NCBI RefSeq assembly: GCF_017592555.1
Contig: NZ_JAGFNS010000054.1
Coordinates: forward strand, 602 to 32,873
Source: Actinoplanes flavus
GTDB lineage: Bacteria; Actinomycetota; Actinomycetes; Mycobacteriales; Micromonosporaceae
Reading direction: 5' to 3'
DNA: 32,272 nt
In this document: piece by piece, positions 31,885 to 32,272 of the stretch
How positions within the stretch are numbered: position 1 is the stretch's first letter
Layout of the letters: every line of letters begins with the position of its first letter
Notes under the pieces: model-generated
What the model was told of the DNA's origin: nothing
Databases searched by the model: none
Seen by the model: the letters and a program-made list of their open reading frames with translations, nothing else
Program-made: the position numbers and the translations under genes

Positions 31885-32106
31885 GTGGCGATGCATGACG
31901 GATGCCAGCGACGCTGCCCAGACGTCCGTTCCACAGGCCAGCTAGTGCGTCGGCCACGGACGTTCACCGGACTTACCGACACCGGGCACCAAGTGATCCA
32001 CGCGTTCGACAAGATCGGTCTCCGCGCCCTGGACCCTCAATCGGCGGGAGGCCGTTCCCGCCGGACGCGGACGTTCGTAATCAACGCACTAGGTGACTGG
32101 TGTTAA
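31885..32106 (+). pseudogene. IS630-like transposase N-terminal remnant
   Basis: From about 31975 the frame reads TGHQVIHAFDKIGLRALDPQSAGGRSRRTRTFVINAL, similar to the HTH-to-linker segment of actinobacterial IS630-type transposases (typically VIHRFNExGLxALDPQWAGGRPR). The catalytic DDE domain is absent, and the beginning of the protein is degraded. The frame ends at TAA 32104-32106 exactly at the hairpin below. It marks former transposon activity here. Confidence 0.55.
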
Positions 32107-32141
32107 ACGCGGGTTGATCAGAGTTCTGATCAACCCGCGTT
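32106..32141 (+). terminator. Strong intrinsic terminator
   Basis: AACGCGGGTTGATCAG and its exact complement CTGATCAACCCGCGTT form a 16-base-pair stem with loop AGTT, followed by GGTCTTTTG. This is a canonical hairpin plus T-run. It could also derive from a transposon end. Confidence 0.8.
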
Positions 32142-32240
32142 GGTCTTTTGTGGGCTGTTGCAGGTGAGGGACGGAGGCTGTCGTGATCAACCCGCGTTGG
32201 TCTTTTGTGGGCTGTTGCAGGTGAGGGACGGAGGCTGTCG
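32127..32240. repeat. Perfect 57-base tandem duplication
   Basis: The unit starting TGATCAACCCGCG at 32127-32183 is repeated without a mismatch at 32184-32240. Each copy holds the right arm of the terminator and its T-run, then TGTTGCAGGTGAGGG and a GC-rich end. Confidence 0.95.
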
Positions 32241-32272
32241 GCGATTGGATAGCGCGTGGTGGAGGCGTTTTC

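Noticed and set aside
1..32272. CRISPR array or cas genes to go with the AcrVA2-like protein
   Set aside because: No regularly spaced 25-40 base repeats and no Cas-like protein are present; the three leader copies and the 57-base repeat do not have array spacing.

Overview
The window is high-GC actinobacterial DNA. Its gene types fit a Micromonosporaceae / Actinoplanes-like chromosome: an ECF sigma factor, STAS and roadblock proteins, a GerMN lipoprotein with a two-component system, a methyl-accepting chemotaxis remnant and a FliF-like protein. Many gene pairs share 4-base ATGA/GTGA overlaps. The genus is inferred; no rRNA or convincing tRNA is present.

Layout. 1-3650: end of an HTH regulator frame, a GNAT acetyltransferase, a small secreted protein, a chemotaxis-receptor remnant and two small proteins. 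3728-7192: epoxide-hydrolase-like enzyme, DHFR-family protein, ECF sigma factor, and a membrane-anchored protein that is only the FliF C-terminal domain. 7467-9131: a metallo-beta-lactamase-fold operon and a TetR regulator, with three matching palindromes. 9195-13889: lipoprotein/kinase/response-regulator operon with a Pho-box-like repeat in front, then small membrane, STAS and BON proteins. 14167-14967: a protein resembling the AcrVA2 family. 15131-22155: two divergent operons for glycan or envelope chemistry (epimerase, GT-C-like membrane protein, kinase; and GT2, DUF2064, methyltransferase, sulfite-oxidase-like membrane protein, membrane protein) separated by three phased GTAAGGATT repeats.

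22168-29603 is the most interesting part. A truncated and an intact nhaA, and a two-gene ABC exporter, each follow nearly the same about 62-base leader containing the core GCCGGGAAGYCTGGTCGGC. This suggests one shared RNA switch controlling monovalent cation export; a relation to the nhaA-associated (lithium) riboswitch classes is possible but not tested. Between them lie a frameshifted DUF389 gene, a roadblock protein, an approximately 300-base intergenic region with many nested hairpins (candidate large noncoding RNA) and a glycosyltransferase remnant.

29604-32272 is an eroded end: small membrane proteins, an AlpA-like HTH protein, a frameshifted phosphotransferase, an IS630-like transposase fragment, and a terminator whose right arm lies in a perfect 57-base tandem duplication.
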